Source of the DNA: Nocardioides sp. SR21
Lineage (GTDB): Bacteria; Actinomycetota; Actinomycetes; Propionibacteriales; Nocardioidaceae
Length of the DNA: 64,000 bases
Assembly: GCF_022761125.1 (NCBI RefSeq)
Contig: NZ_JAKWJR010000010.1
Span: forward strand, 124,001-188,000
Reading direction: 5' to 3'
Below, in pieces: positions 1-8,030 of the stretch. Below the pieces are notes generated by a model that worked only from the letters and a program-made list of their open reading frames with translations, ran no database searches and had not been told where the DNA came from. Every line of letters starts with the position of its first letter. Within the stretch, counting starts at the first letter, position 1. A program made the translations under genes and the position numbers.

Positions 1-683
1 AGCGGAGCGCCCGCCTCGAGGCCGGTGCCCTGGACGACGTTGAAGACGCCGGCCGGTACGCCGGCCTCGTGCATGATGTCGGCCAGCAGGCTCGCGGTGA
101 GCGGCGCCCACTCCGGCGGCTTCACGACGACGGTGTTGCCGGCGGCCAGCGCCGGGCCGATCCGCCAGGTGGCGAGCATCAGCGGCGCGTTCCAGGGCGT
201 GATGATCGCGACGACGCCGGCGGGGTCGTAGCTGATCCGCTCGCGGTGACCGCGGCCCGGCACCTCCATGTCGGGGTGGCCGAGCTGCTGCTCGGCGAAG
301 TCGGCGAACGCGCGGAAGTTCATGGCCACCCGCGGCATCACGCCGCGGCGGTGGCTGCGGATCAGCGAGCCGTTGTCGCGGGTCTCGACGCGGGCGAGGT
401 CCTCGACCCGCGCCTCGATGCCCTCGGCGACGCGGCGCAGGATGGCGGACCGCTCGGCGACCGGCAGCGCGGCCCACGCCGGGAAGGCGGCACGGGCCGC
501 GGCGACGGCGGCGTCCACCTCGGCGGCACCACCGGCGGCGACCTGGGCGATCTCGGACTCGTCGATGGGCGAGACGTCCGCGAAGGTCCGCTCGGAGGCG
601 ACCCGCTCGCCGCCGATCCAGTGCCGGAGATCGACGGTGACGCCCTCGACCGTCGCCGTGAATGGGGCGGTGTGTGCCTGCAT
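1..683 (-). CDS. Aldehyde dehydrogenase, 3' end outside window
   Basis: NAD(P)+-dependent aldehyde dehydrogenase. The first 227 codons are visible from the ATG at 683; the gene runs off the left edge before the catalytic Cys. The N-terminal cofactor-binding half is typical: ITPWNAPLMLATW near residue 150 and VVKPPEWAPLTA about 25 residues later. The KPPEWAPLTA version resembles 5-carboxymethyl-2-hydroxymuconate-semialdehyde and betaine-aldehyde dehydrogenases. It is divergent from an amino acid permease and near gabT/gabD, so an amine- or GABA-derived aldehyde is a likely substrate (inference). The palindrome at 704-719 lies 21 bp upstream of the start and probably controls it. The substrate cannot be fixed from half a protein. 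Confidence 0.88.
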   Translation of the reverse strand, partial: MQAHTAPFTATVEGVTVDLRHWIGGERVASERTFADVSPIDESEIAQVAAGGAAEVDAAVAAARAAFPAWAALPVAERSAILRRVAEGIEARVEDLARVETRDNGSLIRSHRRGVMPRVAMNFRAFADFAEQQLGHPDMEVPGRGHRERISYDPAGVVAIITPWNAPLMLATWRIGPALAAGNTVVVKPPEWAPLTASLLADIMHEAGVPAGVFNVVQGTGLEAGAP

Positions 684-703
684 GAACCCTCCGTGGCCGA
701 GAT

Positions 704-719
704 CGTTTGGTCCCAAACG
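704..719. promoter_or_regulatory. Operator-like palindrome in front of the aldehyde dehydrogenase
   Basis: Perfect inverted repeat cgtttgg-tc-ccaaacg. Its core, TTTGG-TC-CCAAA at 706-717, fits the pattern TTYGG-NN-CCRAA that recurs at 818-829 and 6131-6142. It sits in the 193-bp divergent region between the aldehyde dehydrogenase and the permease. The binding protein is not identified; the MarR-family protein encoded at 6857-7318 is one candidate. Confidence 0.55.
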
Positions 720-775
720 TATTCGCCGCCCCCGGGTCCGTCAAGGGCGCCCGGACGACCCGTACGGACGTGCCA

Positions 776-829
776 TTCGGAAACAAACGATTTACCGAGA
801 ACCCCTCGACAAAGTCGTTTGGGGCCGAA
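776..829. promoter_or_regulatory. Second and third operator-like sites in front of the permease
   Basis: TTTGG-GG-CCGAA at 818-829 is a full match to TTYGG-NN-CCRAA and lies 47 bp upstream of the permease ATG. TTCGG-AA-ACAAA at 776-787 matches with one mismatch. Their centres are 42 bp apart, four helical turns, which would suit cooperative binding (inference). Confidence 0.45.
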
Positions 830-876
830 TATGTTCCGGAGTAATCCAGGTCACACCGCAGAGAGGCCCGACTCCC

Positions 877-2412
877 ATGACCGCAGATCAGGGTGCACTT
901 CGACCGCCGCCCGACCTCGCCGACGACGAGAAGCTGGCGCGCAACCGGCTCGGAGTCATCGGCATCGTCTTCTTCGTCGTCGCCGCCGCCGCTCCGCTCG
1001 TCGGCATGACCGGCGCCGTCCCGGTCGCGATCGTGCTCGGCAACGGCGCCGCGGCGCCGGGCGCCTACCTCGCCGCCGGCGTGGTGCTCCTCATCTTCAG
1101 CGTCGGCTACGCCGCGATGAGCCACCGGGTGACGAACACCGGCGCCTTCTTCGCGTACGTCGGTCGCGGCCTCGGCATCGTGCCGGGCGTGGGCTCGGCC
1201 TTCGTCTCCTTGCTGACCTACCTCGGGATCCAGCTCGCGGTCTACGGGTTCTTCGGCGGGGTCGCCGCCCCGCAGTTCGACGCGGAGCTCGGCATCGACC
1301 TCGCCTGGTGGGTCTGGGCGCTGTTCGCCTGGGCCATCGTCACCGCGCTCTCGGCGCTCCAGGTCGACATCGGCGCCAAGCTGCTCGGCGTCCTGATGCT
1401 CCTCGAGGTGCTGTCGCTGCTGCTGGTCGCCGTGGCCGTGCTGTTCCAGGGAGGTGGCCCGGACGGGCTCGACTTCGCCGCTTCCTTCGCGCCCTCCAAC
1501 ATCTTCGCCGGCGGTCTCGCCGGCTCGGCCGGCATCGCGCTGGCGTTCGCGTTCGCGTCGTACATCGGCTTCGAGGCGACCGCGATCTACGCGGAGGAGA
1601 CCAAGGACCCCAAGCGCAACGTCCCGATCGCGACGTACGCCGCGGTCTCCCTGATCGCGATCCTCTTCGCGCTGACCTCGTGGGCGGTCGTGAGCGGCGT
1701 CGGCTCGGACGACGTCGTCAACCAGGTCGCCACGATCTCGGCCGTCGAGGGGACCCCGCTCGCCGACCCCGCCGCGGTCCTCTTCTCCGTCGCCGACGAG
1801 TACGTCGGCAGCTGGCTCGCGGAGCTGATGAGCTGGCTCGTGCTGAGCAGCCTGTTCGCCGGCCTGCTCGCGTTCCAGAACAGCGCGGCGCGCTACTTCT
1901 TCTCGATGGGCCGCGCCGGCGTCCTGCCCCGCGCCCTGGACCGGGTCAACGGCCGCGGCGCGCCGATCGCGGCGACGCTGGCCACCTCGGTCGTCACTGG
2001 AGCGGTCATCCTGCTGTTCATCGTCACCGACCGGGACCCGATCCTGCACATGTTCTACTGGTTCAGCGGCATGGCGGTGCTCGCGATCCTGCTCGTGGAG
2101 ATCCTGGTCTCGCTCGCGGTCATCGTCTACTTCCGCCGCGAGGGTGACCGCAGGGTGTGGAACACCGTGATCGCGCCGGTCCTGGCGATCGTCGGGCTCG
2201 GCCTCGGCGCCTACCTGATCATGGCCCGCTTCGGCCTGCTCGCCGGCACGGTCGCCGAGGGCGTCGACCCCACCACCCAGTCGTTCGGCCTCTCGGGCAC
2301 GGGCTGGACGCTGGTGCTGGCGCCGTTCGTGATCTTCGTGGTCGGCATGGTCGTCGGCCAGCTGCGCCGCAGCGAGGAGAACGAGGACGCGGTCGCCGAC
2401 TTCGTCAGCTGA
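877..2412 (+). CDS. APC-superfamily amino acid permease
   Basis: Integral membrane amino acid/polyamine/organocation transporter of 511 residues, normal for the family. About 12 hydrophobic segments follow a short cytoplasmic N-terminus. The first membrane segment contains AAAAPLVGMTGAVP, and the conserved segment FEATAIYAEETKDPKRNVP with its acidic residues occurs near residue 230; both are typical of APC permeases. The ATG at 877 was chosen because the hydrophobic core starts about 25 residues later, and longer readings would run through the divergent promoter region. It is divergent from the aldehyde dehydrogenase and upstream of gabT/gabD, which suggests import of GABA, putrescine or a related amine. 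It ends at a strong bidirectional terminator. Confidence 0.92.
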   Translation: MTADQGALRPPPDLADDEKLARNRLGVIGIVFFVVAAAAPLVGMTGAVPVAIVLGNGAAAPGAYLAAGVVLLIFSVGYAAMSHRVTNTGAFFAYVGRGLGIVPGVGSAFVSLLTYLGIQLAVYGFFGGVAAPQFDAELGIDLAWWVWALFAWAIVTALSALQVDIGAKLLGVLMLLEVLSLLLVAVAVLFQGGGPDGLDFAASFAPSNIFAGGLAGSAGIALAFAFASYIGFEATAIYAEETKDPKRNVPIATYAAVSLIAILFALTSWAVVSGVGSDDVVNQVATISAVEGTPLADPAAVLFSVADEYVGSWLAELMSWLVLSSLFAGLLAFQNSAARYFFSMGRAGVLPRALDRVNGRGAPIAATLATSVVTGAVILLFIVTDRDPILHMFYWFSGMAVLAILLVEILVSLAVIVYFRREGDRRVWNTVIAPVLAIVGLGLGAYLIMARFGLLAGTVAEGVDPTTQSFGLSGTGWTLVLAPFVIFVVGMVVGQLRRSEENEDAVADFVS

Positions 2413-2423
2413 TCCGTCTCCTG

Positions 2424-2455
2424 CGGGCCCGCCTCACCTCGGTGAGGCGGGCCCG
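2424..2455. terminator. Bidirectional terminator hairpin, permease/LysR
   Basis: Perfect 15-bp GC-rich stem (2424-2438 with 2441-2455) around a 2-nt loop, between the convergent permease and LysR genes. The last codons of the LysR gene lie inside the hairpin. Confidence 0.85.
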
Positions 2456-3321
2456 TAGCGTTCCGCGACCCACGCACCGAGGCGCCGGGCCAGCAGCTCG
2501 AGCGGAGCCGCGGCCACGCCGCGCGAGTCCCACGCGGCGACGAGCCGCACGCTGAGCACGTCCGCGCCGAGGTCGATCGCGACCGGCCGCAGGTCGAAGC
2601 GCGGGTCGTCGGACACCACGGCGACGCCGCGCCCCGCGGCCGCGAGCGCCTGGGCGATCGTGCCGTTCGCGGCCTCGACGAGCCCGGAGTACGACGCGCC
2701 GCGCGCCGCCACGGCCGTGTCCAGCGCCTCCCGCGCGGTGAAGGCCGGCGGCACCACGACCAGCGGCCGCTCGAGCAGGTCGCTGAGCAGCACCCGGTCC
2801 CGACCGGCCCACGGGTCGTCGGCCGGGACGTAGGCCCAGACCGGCAGCACGGCCAGCGACCGCGAGCCCATCGGCTCGTGCGGGCGCTGGGTCCCGATGG
2901 CCAGGTCCGCGCCGGACTGCAGCAGCTCGGTCGTCGTACGACCGTCGCCCTGGCGTACGTCGACCACGGGATCGTCGGCCGACATCGTGGCGACGAACGG
3001 CGAGACGATGTCGGTGAGCGTGACCGTCGGCGCCGCGATCGTGACCCGCTCCAGGCCGCCACTCGCGTGGTAGCCGGCCCGCCGCTGGAGCGCGTCCGCG
3101 CTGGCGAGCAGGTCGCGCGCGGCCGGCAGCAGCGCCCGGCCGTTGCGGTTCAGCGACAGCCGCCCGGCGCTGCGGTCGAACAGCGCCACCCCGAGGTCCT
3201 GCTCGAGCTGGCGCAGCTGGCGCGACAGGGCCGGCTGGGTGACGTGCACCCGGGCCGCAGCGGCGCTGACGCTGCCCGCGTCCGCCGTCGCGACGAAGTA
3301 GCGCACGTGCCGGAGCTGCAC
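2434..3321 (-). CDS. LysR-family transcriptional regulator
   Basis: LysR-type regulator of 295 residues, normal length. The N-terminal winged helix-turn-helix (residues 1-60) carries the signature AAARVHVTQPALSRQLRQLE. The rest is the periplasmic-binding-protein-like effector domain. The GTG start at 3321 has AGGAGG five bases upstream. The gene is divergent from gabT with 83 bp between them, and that gap holds a perfect 10-bp inverted repeat (3327-3336 and 3376-3385), so gabT-gabD is the obvious target. The inducer is unknown; GABA, succinic semialdehyde or a polyamine would fit the neighbourhood (inference). Confidence 0.93.
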   Translation of the reverse strand: MQLRHVRYFVATADAGSVSAAAARVHVTQPALSRQLRQLEQDLGVALFDRSAGRLSLNRNGRALLPAARDLLASADALQRRAGYHASGGLERVTIAAPTVTLTDIVSPFVATMSADDPVVDVRQGDGRTTTELLQSGADLAIGTQRPHEPMGSRSLAVLPVWAYVPADDPWAGRDRVLLSDLLERPLVVVPPAFTAREALDTAVAARGASYSGLVEAANGTIAQALAAAGRGVAVVSDDPRFDLRPVAIDLGADVLSVRLVAAWDSRGVAAAPLELLARRLGAWVAERYGPASPR

Positions 3322-3326
3322 GCCGA

Positions 3327-3385
3327 CCTCCTATGCCTGGTGAGCATCGATCTGAGTCTGAATAGGTATTGGACAGCATAGGAGG
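3327..3385. promoter_or_regulatory. LysR/gabT divergent control region with inverted repeat
   Basis: cctcctatgc at 3327-3336 is the exact reverse complement of gcataggagg at 3376-3385; centres are 49 bp apart. Each arm includes an AGGAGG. In the LysR direction this works as a ribosome binding site. In the gabT direction it is 19 bases from the ATG, too far, which favours an operator role on that side. Confidence 0.45.
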
Positions 3386-3404
3386 CCGCTCCGAGACTGG
3401 CGGC

Positions 3405-4748
3405 ATGACTGCGCCCACGATCGACGCCACCGTCCCCCAGGAACGCCGCCTGGTCAGCGAGGTCCCCGGACCGGCCTCGCGCAGCCTGATGGCCCGGAAG
3501 CTGGCGGCGGTCGCCGCGGGAGTCGGCACCACGCTGCCGGTGTTCGCGACCCGCGCCGGCGGCGGGATCGTCGTCGACGTCGACGGCAACCACCTCATCG
3601 ACCTCGGCTCGGGCATCGCGGTGACCACGGTCGGCGCCAGCGCCCCGCGCGTGGTCGGGGCCGTGCAGGAGCAGGCCGCGGCGTTCACGCACACCTGCTT
3701 CATGGTCACGCCGTACGAGGGCTACGTCGCGGTCGCCGAGGCGCTCAACCGGCTGACCCCGGGCGACCACGAGAAGCGGACCGCGCTCTTCAACTCCGGC
3801 GCCGAGGCCGTCGAGAACGCCGTGAAGATCGCGCGGGCGCACACCGGCCGCCAGGCGGTCGTGGTGTTCGACCACGCCTACCACGGCCGCACCAACCTCA
3901 CGATGGCGATGACCGCGAAGAACATGCCGTACAAGCACGGCTTCGGGCCCTTCGCGAGCGAGGTCTACCGCGCCCCCCTCTCCTACCCGTACCGCGACGG
4001 CGACACCGACGGCGTGGTCGCGGCGCTCCGCGCGATCGACGTGATCGAGAAGCAGGTCGGCGCCGCCAACCTGGCCGCCGTCGTCATCGAGCCGATCCAG
4101 GGCGAGGGCGGGTTCATCGAGCCGGCCGCGGGCTTCCTGCCCGCGCTCGCCTCCTGGTGCCGCGACAACGGCGTCGTGTTCGTCGCCGACGAGGTGCAGA
4201 CCGGCTTCGCCCGCACCGGCGACATGTTCGCGTGCAACCGCGAGGGCGTGGTCCCCGACCTGATCGTCACCGCGAAGGGCATCGCCGGCGGCCTGCCGCT
4301 GTCGGCCGTCACCGGCCGCGCCGACGTCATGGACGCCGCGCACGTCGGCGGCCTGGGCGGCACGTACGGCGGCAACCCGCTCGCCTGTGCCGCCGCGCTC
4401 GCCGCGATCGAGACCATCGAGGCCGAGAACCTCGTCGCCCGCGCCCGGGAGATCGAGGCCGTCGTGCTCGACCGGCTGCGCCGCATCGAGGCCCGCGACG
4501 CCCGCATCGGCGACGTCCGCGGCCGGGGCGCGATGCTCGCGGTCGAGCTCGTGCACGCCGGCACCGACGTGCCGGATCCCGAGCTGGCGAAGGCGGTCGC
4601 CGCCGCCGCGCACCGCCAGGGCGTGATCGTGCTGACCTGCGGCACCCACGGCAACGTGCTGCGGTTCCTGCCGCCGCTCTCGATCTCCGACGAGCTGCTG
4701 CACGACGCGTTCGACGTGCTCGCCGCGACCTTCGAGGTGACCCGATGA
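3405..4748 (+). CDS. gabT: 4-aminobutyrate aminotransferase (class III, PLP)
   Basis: PLP-dependent class III aminotransferase, 447 residues. It transfers the GABA amino group to 2-oxoglutarate, giving succinic semialdehyde and glutamate. Diagnostic segments are FNSGAEAVENAVKIAR (phosphate binding), VVIEPIQGEGGFIEP, VFVADEVQTGFARTG with the cofactor-ring Asp, and VTAKGIAGGLPLSAVTGR with the Schiff-base Lys. The ATG at 3405 is preferred over an upstream TTG because family similarity starts there. The stop overlaps the gabD start by 4 bp (ATGA), so the two are translationally coupled. The exact amine (GABA, 5-aminovalerate, beta-alanine) is inferred; the coupled semialdehyde dehydrogenase supports GABA. 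Confidence 0.9.
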   Translation: MTAPTIDATVPQERRLVSEVPGPASRSLMARKLAAVAAGVGTTLPVFATRAGGGIVVDVDGNHLIDLGSGIAVTTVGASAPRVVGAVQEQAAAFTHTCFMVTPYEGYVAVAEALNRLTPGDHEKRTALFNSGAEAVENAVKIARAHTGRQAVVVFDHAYHGRTNLTMAMTAKNMPYKHGFGPFASEVYRAPLSYPYRDGDTDGVVAALRAIDVIEKQVGAANLAAVVIEPIQGEGGFIEPAAGFLPALASWCRDNGVVFVADEVQTGFARTGDMFACNREGVVPDLIVTAKGIAGGLPLSAVTGRADVMDAAHVGGLGGTYGGNPLACAAALAAIETIEAENLVARAREIEAVVLDRLRRIEARDARIGDVRGRGAMLAVELVHAGTDVPDPELAKAVAAAAHRQGVIVLTCGTHGNVLRFLPPLSISDELLHDAFDVLAATFEVTR

Positions 4749-6124
4749 CGACGTTCCAGGTCGAGGACCCGGCCTCGCTCGAGGTCGTCGCCGAGGTGCC
4801 CGACCTCGGCCCCAAGGACGCCCGCGCCGCGGTCGACCGCGCGGACGCGGCGTTCGCCGAGTGGTCGCGCACCTCGCCGCGGCACCGGTCCGACGTGCTG
4901 CGCCGCGCGCACGAGCTGATGCTCCGCGACAAGGACGAGCTCACCGCGCTGATCGCCCAGGAGAACGGGAAGTCGCTCGTCGACGCCGCGGCCGAGGTCG
5001 GCTACGCGGCCGAGTTCTTCCGCTGGTTCTCCGAGGAGGCGGTGCGACCCGGCGGCGAGTACGGCGAGGCCCCCGCCGGGGGCGTACGCACCCTGGTGTC
5101 GCACCGCCCGGTGGGCGTGGCCGCGCTGGTCACCCCGTGGAACTTCCCGGCCGCGATGGCGACCCGCAAGATCGCCCCGGCGCTCGCGGCCGGCTGCACG
5201 GTCGTGCTCAAGCCGGCCGCCGAGACGCCGCTGACCGCGCTCGCCGTGACCCGCCTGCTCACCGAGGCCGGCGTACCGGACGGCGCGGTGGAGGTCGTCA
5301 CGACCACGGACGCCGCGGGCGTCGTCTCCGCATGGCTCTCCGACGACCGCGTGCGGAAGGTGTCGTTCACCGGCTCGACCGGCGTCGGCCGGACGCTGCT
5401 GCACCAGGCGGCCGACCGGGTGCTCAACGCCTCGATGGAGCTGGGCGGGAACGCACCGGTCGTCGTCACCGAGGACGCCGACCTCGACCAGGCCGTGGCC
5501 GGAACGATGATCGCGAAGTTCCGCAACGGCGGGCAGGCGTGCACCGCGGCGAACCGGATCTACGTGCACAGCGACGTCGCCTTCGACTTCCTCGCCCGGC
5601 TCGGCGCCGAGGTCGAGAAGCTCACGGTCGGCCCGGCCGCCGACGGCGCCGCGATCGGCCCGGTCATCTCGGCCGCCGCGCTGCACCGGATCACCGAGGC
5701 CGTCGACCTCGCCGTCCGCGAGGGCGCCCGGATCTCGCACCGCGCCGAGCTGCCCGACGCCCCCGGCTACTTCTACCCGCCGACCGTCCTGGCCGACGTC
5801 GCGCCGGACGCCACGATCCTCCGCCAGGAGATCTTCGGCCCGGTCGCGCCGGTCGTCGTGTGGCGCGACGAGGATGAGCTGATCCGGCTGGTGAACGACA
5901 CCGAGTACGGGCTCGCGGCGTACGTCTTCGCCGGCGAGCTGGGCCGCGCGATCCGCCTCGGCGAGCGGATCGACGCCGGCATGGTCGGCATCAACCGCGG
6001 CCTCGTCTCCGACCCGTCGGCGCCGTTCGGTGGCGTGAAGCAGAGCGGACTCGGGCGCGAGGGCGCCCGCGACGGGCTGCGCGAGTTCCAGGAGACGCAG
6101 TACCTCAGCGTGGACTGGTCCTGA
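4745..6124 (+). CDS. gabD: Succinate-semialdehyde dehydrogenase family protein
   Basis: NAD(P)+ aldehyde dehydrogenase, 459 residues, expected to oxidise succinic semialdehyde to succinate for the TCA cycle. Visible motifs in order: VTPWNFPAAMATRK, the cofactor loop FTGSTGVGR, the catalytic glutamate in MELGGNAPV, the catalytic cysteine in GGQACTAANR, and the C-terminal EIFGPVAPV and PFGGVKQSGLGREG. The last is characteristic of the succinate-semialdehyde dehydrogenase group. It overlaps gabT by 4 bp and completes the two-step GABA shunt. It is distinct from the truncated dehydrogenase at the left edge, so the locus has two aldehyde dehydrogenases. Confidence 0.9.
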   Translation: MTTFQVEDPASLEVVAEVPDLGPKDARAAVDRADAAFAEWSRTSPRHRSDVLRRAHELMLRDKDELTALIAQENGKSLVDAAAEVGYAAEFFRWFSEEAVRPGGEYGEAPAGGVRTLVSHRPVGVAALVTPWNFPAAMATRKIAPALAAGCTVVLKPAAETPLTALAVTRLLTEAGVPDGAVEVVTTTDAAGVVSAWLSDDRVRKVSFTGSTGVGRTLLHQAADRVLNASMELGGNAPVVVTEDADLDQAVAGTMIAKFRNGGQACTAANRIYVHSDVAFDFLARLGAEVEKLTVGPAADGAAIGPVISAAALHRITEAVDLAVREGARISHRAELPDAPGYFYPPTVLADVAPDATILRQEIFGPVAPVVVWRDEDELIRLVNDTEYGLAAYVFAGELGRAIRLGERIDAGMVGINRGLVSDPSAPFGGVKQSGLGREGARDGLREFQETQYLSVDWS

Positions 6125-6130
6125 CTATTG

Positions 6131-6156
6131 TTCGGACCCGAATGATCGCCTAGGGT
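6131..6156 (+). promoter_or_regulatory. Operator palindrome and leaderless -10 box of the amidotransferase
   Basis: TTCGG-AC-CCGAA (6131-6142) is another perfect TTYGG-NN-CCRAA palindrome. It is followed by TAGGGT (6151-6156), which lies 6 nt from the ATG at 6163. That spacing puts the transcription start at or next to the A of the start codon (leaderless mRNA), with the operator next to the -10 box. Confidence 0.5.
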
Positions 6157-6162
6157 CGCCGC

Positions 6163-6879
6163 ATGCGCGTCCTCGTGATCCAGCACGACCACTCCTCGCC
6201 GATCGGCCCGGTGGGCGAGCGGTTCAACGACCACGGGTACGACGTGGTGACCCACGCGGTGGTCGCGGAGGAGCACTTCGAGTCGCCGGGCGTGACGACG
6301 GACTTCCCCGACTTCACCTCCTTCGACGCCGTGGTGCCGATGGGCGCGCCGTGGTCGACGTACGACACGGCCACGATCGGCAGCTGGGTCGTCCCCGAGC
6401 TCGAGGGGCTGCGCGCGGCCGACGCCGCGGGCGTGCCGGTGCTCGGCATCTGCTTCGGCGGCCAGCTGCTCGCCGAGGCCCACGGCGGCAGCGTGCGGCT
6501 CACCGACCGGCCGGAGGTCGGGTGGTACGACGTCGCGTCGTCGGATCCCGACCTCGTCCCCGCCGGCCCGTGGTTCGAGTGGCACTACGACGCCTGGACG
6601 CTGCCGCCCGGTGCGACCGAGATCGCGCGCAACGCGAACGCGTCGCAGGCGTTCGCGCTGCGCCGCAACCTCGCCGTGCAGTTCCACCCCGAGCTGACCA
6701 GCGCGATGCTCACCGGGTGGCTCGCGTACGGCGGGGACGCCAAGGCCCGCGACTTCGGGCTGGACCCCGTCACGCTCCTCGCGCGCACCCGCGCCGTCGA
6801 CGACCGCAGCCGGTCGCGCGCGCACGCCCTGGTGGACGGCTTCCTCGCCCGCGTCGTCAGCGCAGCTCAGTACGCCTGA
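6163..6879 (+). CDS. Class I glutamine amidotransferase (GMP synthase-like)
   Basis: Stand-alone class I glutamine amidotransferase domain, 238 residues. The nucleophile elbow GICFGGQLLAEA carries the catalytic Cys and the C-terminal FHPEL carries the His-Glu pair. Family members hydrolyse glutamine or gamma-glutamyl amides, as PuuD does for gamma-glutamyl-GABA in putrescine degradation. Because it follows gabT-gabD and shares their operator pattern, a gamma-glutamyl-amine hydrolase role is attractive but unproven. Its sequence looks closer to the GMP-synthase-like subgroup than to PuuD. A leaderless promoter fits the ATG at 6163. The 3' end overlaps the convergent MarR gene by 23 bp. Confidence 0.82.
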   Translation: MRVLVIQHDHSSPIGPVGERFNDHGYDVVTHAVVAEEHFESPGVTTDFPDFTSFDAVVPMGAPWSTYDTATIGSWVVPELEGLRAADAAGVPVLGICFGGQLLAEAHGGSVRLTDRPEVGWYDVASSDPDLVPAGPWFEWHYDAWTLPPGATEIARNANASQAFALRRNLAVQFHPELTSAMLTGWLAYGGDAKARDFGLDPVTLLARTRAVDDRSRSRAHALVDGFLARVVSAAQYA

Positions 6880-7318
6880 CCAGCGTCCGCAGCCCGCGTG
6901 CGACCTCGAGCCGCTCGGGCTCGGCCATCCCGGCGACCAGCCACGCCTCGGCGCCGTTGAACTCCGGGAACAGCCGCTCCATGAACCTCTTGCCGTCGTC
7001 CGTGAGCGACAGCAGCACCCGGCGCGCGTCGTCGGGATGCACATCGCGCGCGAGCAGCCCCTTGCCGACCAGGGTCTGCTGGACGCCGGTCAGCGTCGCC
7101 TTGGAGATGCCGGCCTCCGCCGCGACGTGCCGGCACTCGCTCTCGCCCCAGGTCCACACCACCCACAGCACGACCCAGGCGGTCCACGTCAGTCCGCGGG
7201 GGGCGAGCACGGTCCGCTCCAGGTGGGTCCGCAGCGCATGGGCGGCCCGATGGACGCTCGACACCACCGCCATCGCCGTGATGTCGATGCCGTCACCGTC
7301 GTACCGGACCGTGGTCAT
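6857..7318 (-). CDS. MarR-family transcriptional regulator
   Basis: MarR-type winged-helix dimeric repressor, 153 residues. The recognition helix is AAEAGISKATLTGVQQTLVG near residues 66-85, followed by the wing LLARDVHPDDARRVLLSLTDDG whose DxRR motif is a family hallmark. The ATG at 7318 has TAGCGT (7325-7330) six bases upstream, a leaderless promoter. It is convergent with the amidotransferase (23-bp overlap) and divergent from the SRPBCC gene. It is a reasonable candidate for the TTYGG-NN-CCRAA sites in this locus, although its own promoter lacks a clear copy. Confidence 0.9.
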   Translation of the reverse strand: MTTVRYDGDGIDITAMAVVSSVHRAAHALRTHLERTVLAPRGLTWTAWVVLWVVWTWGESECRHVAAEAGISKATLTGVQQTLVGKGLLARDVHPDDARRVLLSLTDDGKRFMERLFPEFNGAEAWLVAGMAEPERLEVARGLRTLVRRTELR

Positions 7319-7393
7319 GACGGCACGCTAGGCAGTCCGCTCCTCGCGCACCCGGGCCGAAAGACCCGAGATCCGGACCGGGATCGCGCGAAC

Positions 7394-7411
7394 TGGAACT
7401 CGTTCTACTCT
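7394..7411 (+). promoter_or_regulatory. AACnnGTT palindrome over the SRPBCC gene promoter
   Basis: TGGAACTCGTTCTA (7394-7407) fits TNNAACNNGTTNNA, the published pattern for the mycobacterial TetR-type lipid regulator KstR. It overlaps TACTCT (7406-7411), a -10 box six bases from the ATG at 7418, so bound protein would block a leaderless promoter. The match is short and may be chance. Confidence 0.4.
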
Positions 7412-7417
7412 GCCTCC

Positions 7418-7930
7418 ATGGCCCCCTCCACCGTCACGCACCCCTGCGACCCGGTCGACCTGGCGTTCGTCGACACCGCCTCCCACCGGTTCTCCAACAG
7501 CGTCGCGCTGCGCATCACGCCGGAGCAGCTCTTCGAGGTGCTGGCCGACGCGAGCGCCTGGCCGCGGTGGGCGAAGGTGATCACCCACGTCGAGTGGACG
7601 ACTCCGGAGCCGCGGGGTGTCGGCACGACGCGGACGGTCACGATGCGCGGCGGCCTCGTCGGCGAGGAGGAGTTCCTCGCGTGGGAGGAGCACACGCTGC
7701 TCGCCTTCCGGTTCAACAGCGCGTCGGAGAAGCGCATCCGCGCCTTCGCCGAGCGGTACGACGTGGTCGCCACCCCCACCGGGTGCACGCTGACCTGGAC
7801 CTTGGCGCTCGACGTCACCGGCGCGGCCCGGCTCACGCTGACGCCGAGCCGCCCGGTCCTGAACGTGACCTTCCGCTGGTTCCTGCGGAACCTCAGGCGC
7901 TACACCGACAGGCGTTTCGCCGTGTCCTAG
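7418..7930 (+). CDS. SRPBCC-family (START/Bet v1-like) ligand-binding protein
   Basis: Predicted soluble helix-grip protein, 170 residues. After a ~25-residue N-terminal stretch the pattern LRITPEQLFEVLADASAWPRWAKVI, with its conserved WPRW, marks the start of an SRPBCC/polyketide-cyclase-like fold. Later segments alternate strands and end in a long basic helix (FRWFLRNLRRYTDRRF). Such proteins bind hydrophobic ligands or act as cyclases and hydrolases. No enzyme partner lies next to it. A leaderless promoter fits the ATG at 7418. Ligand unknown. Confidence 0.8.
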   Translation: MAPSTVTHPCDPVDLAFVDTASHRFSNSVALRITPEQLFEVLADASAWPRWAKVITHVEWTTPEPRGVGTTRTVTMRGGLVGEEEFLAWEEHTLLAFRFNSASEKRIRAFAERYDVVATPTGCTLTWTLALDVTGAARLTLTPSRPVLNVTFRWFLRNLRRYTDRRFAVS

Positions 7931-8030
7931 GCCGGCGTGTTTCCTCTCGCGTACGGCGGGTACGACATCCCCAGCAGCCAGCAATGCGTAGCCGCATCGC
8001 GATCACGACAATCTGGGGGGTGACCGGCTG

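Noticed and set aside
69..2147. 692-codon open frame overlapping the aldehyde dehydrogenase and permease
   Set aside because: Arg/Gly/Pro-rich frame-shifted translation of GC-rich genes, with no family pattern; the same holds for many other long overlapping frames in this window.
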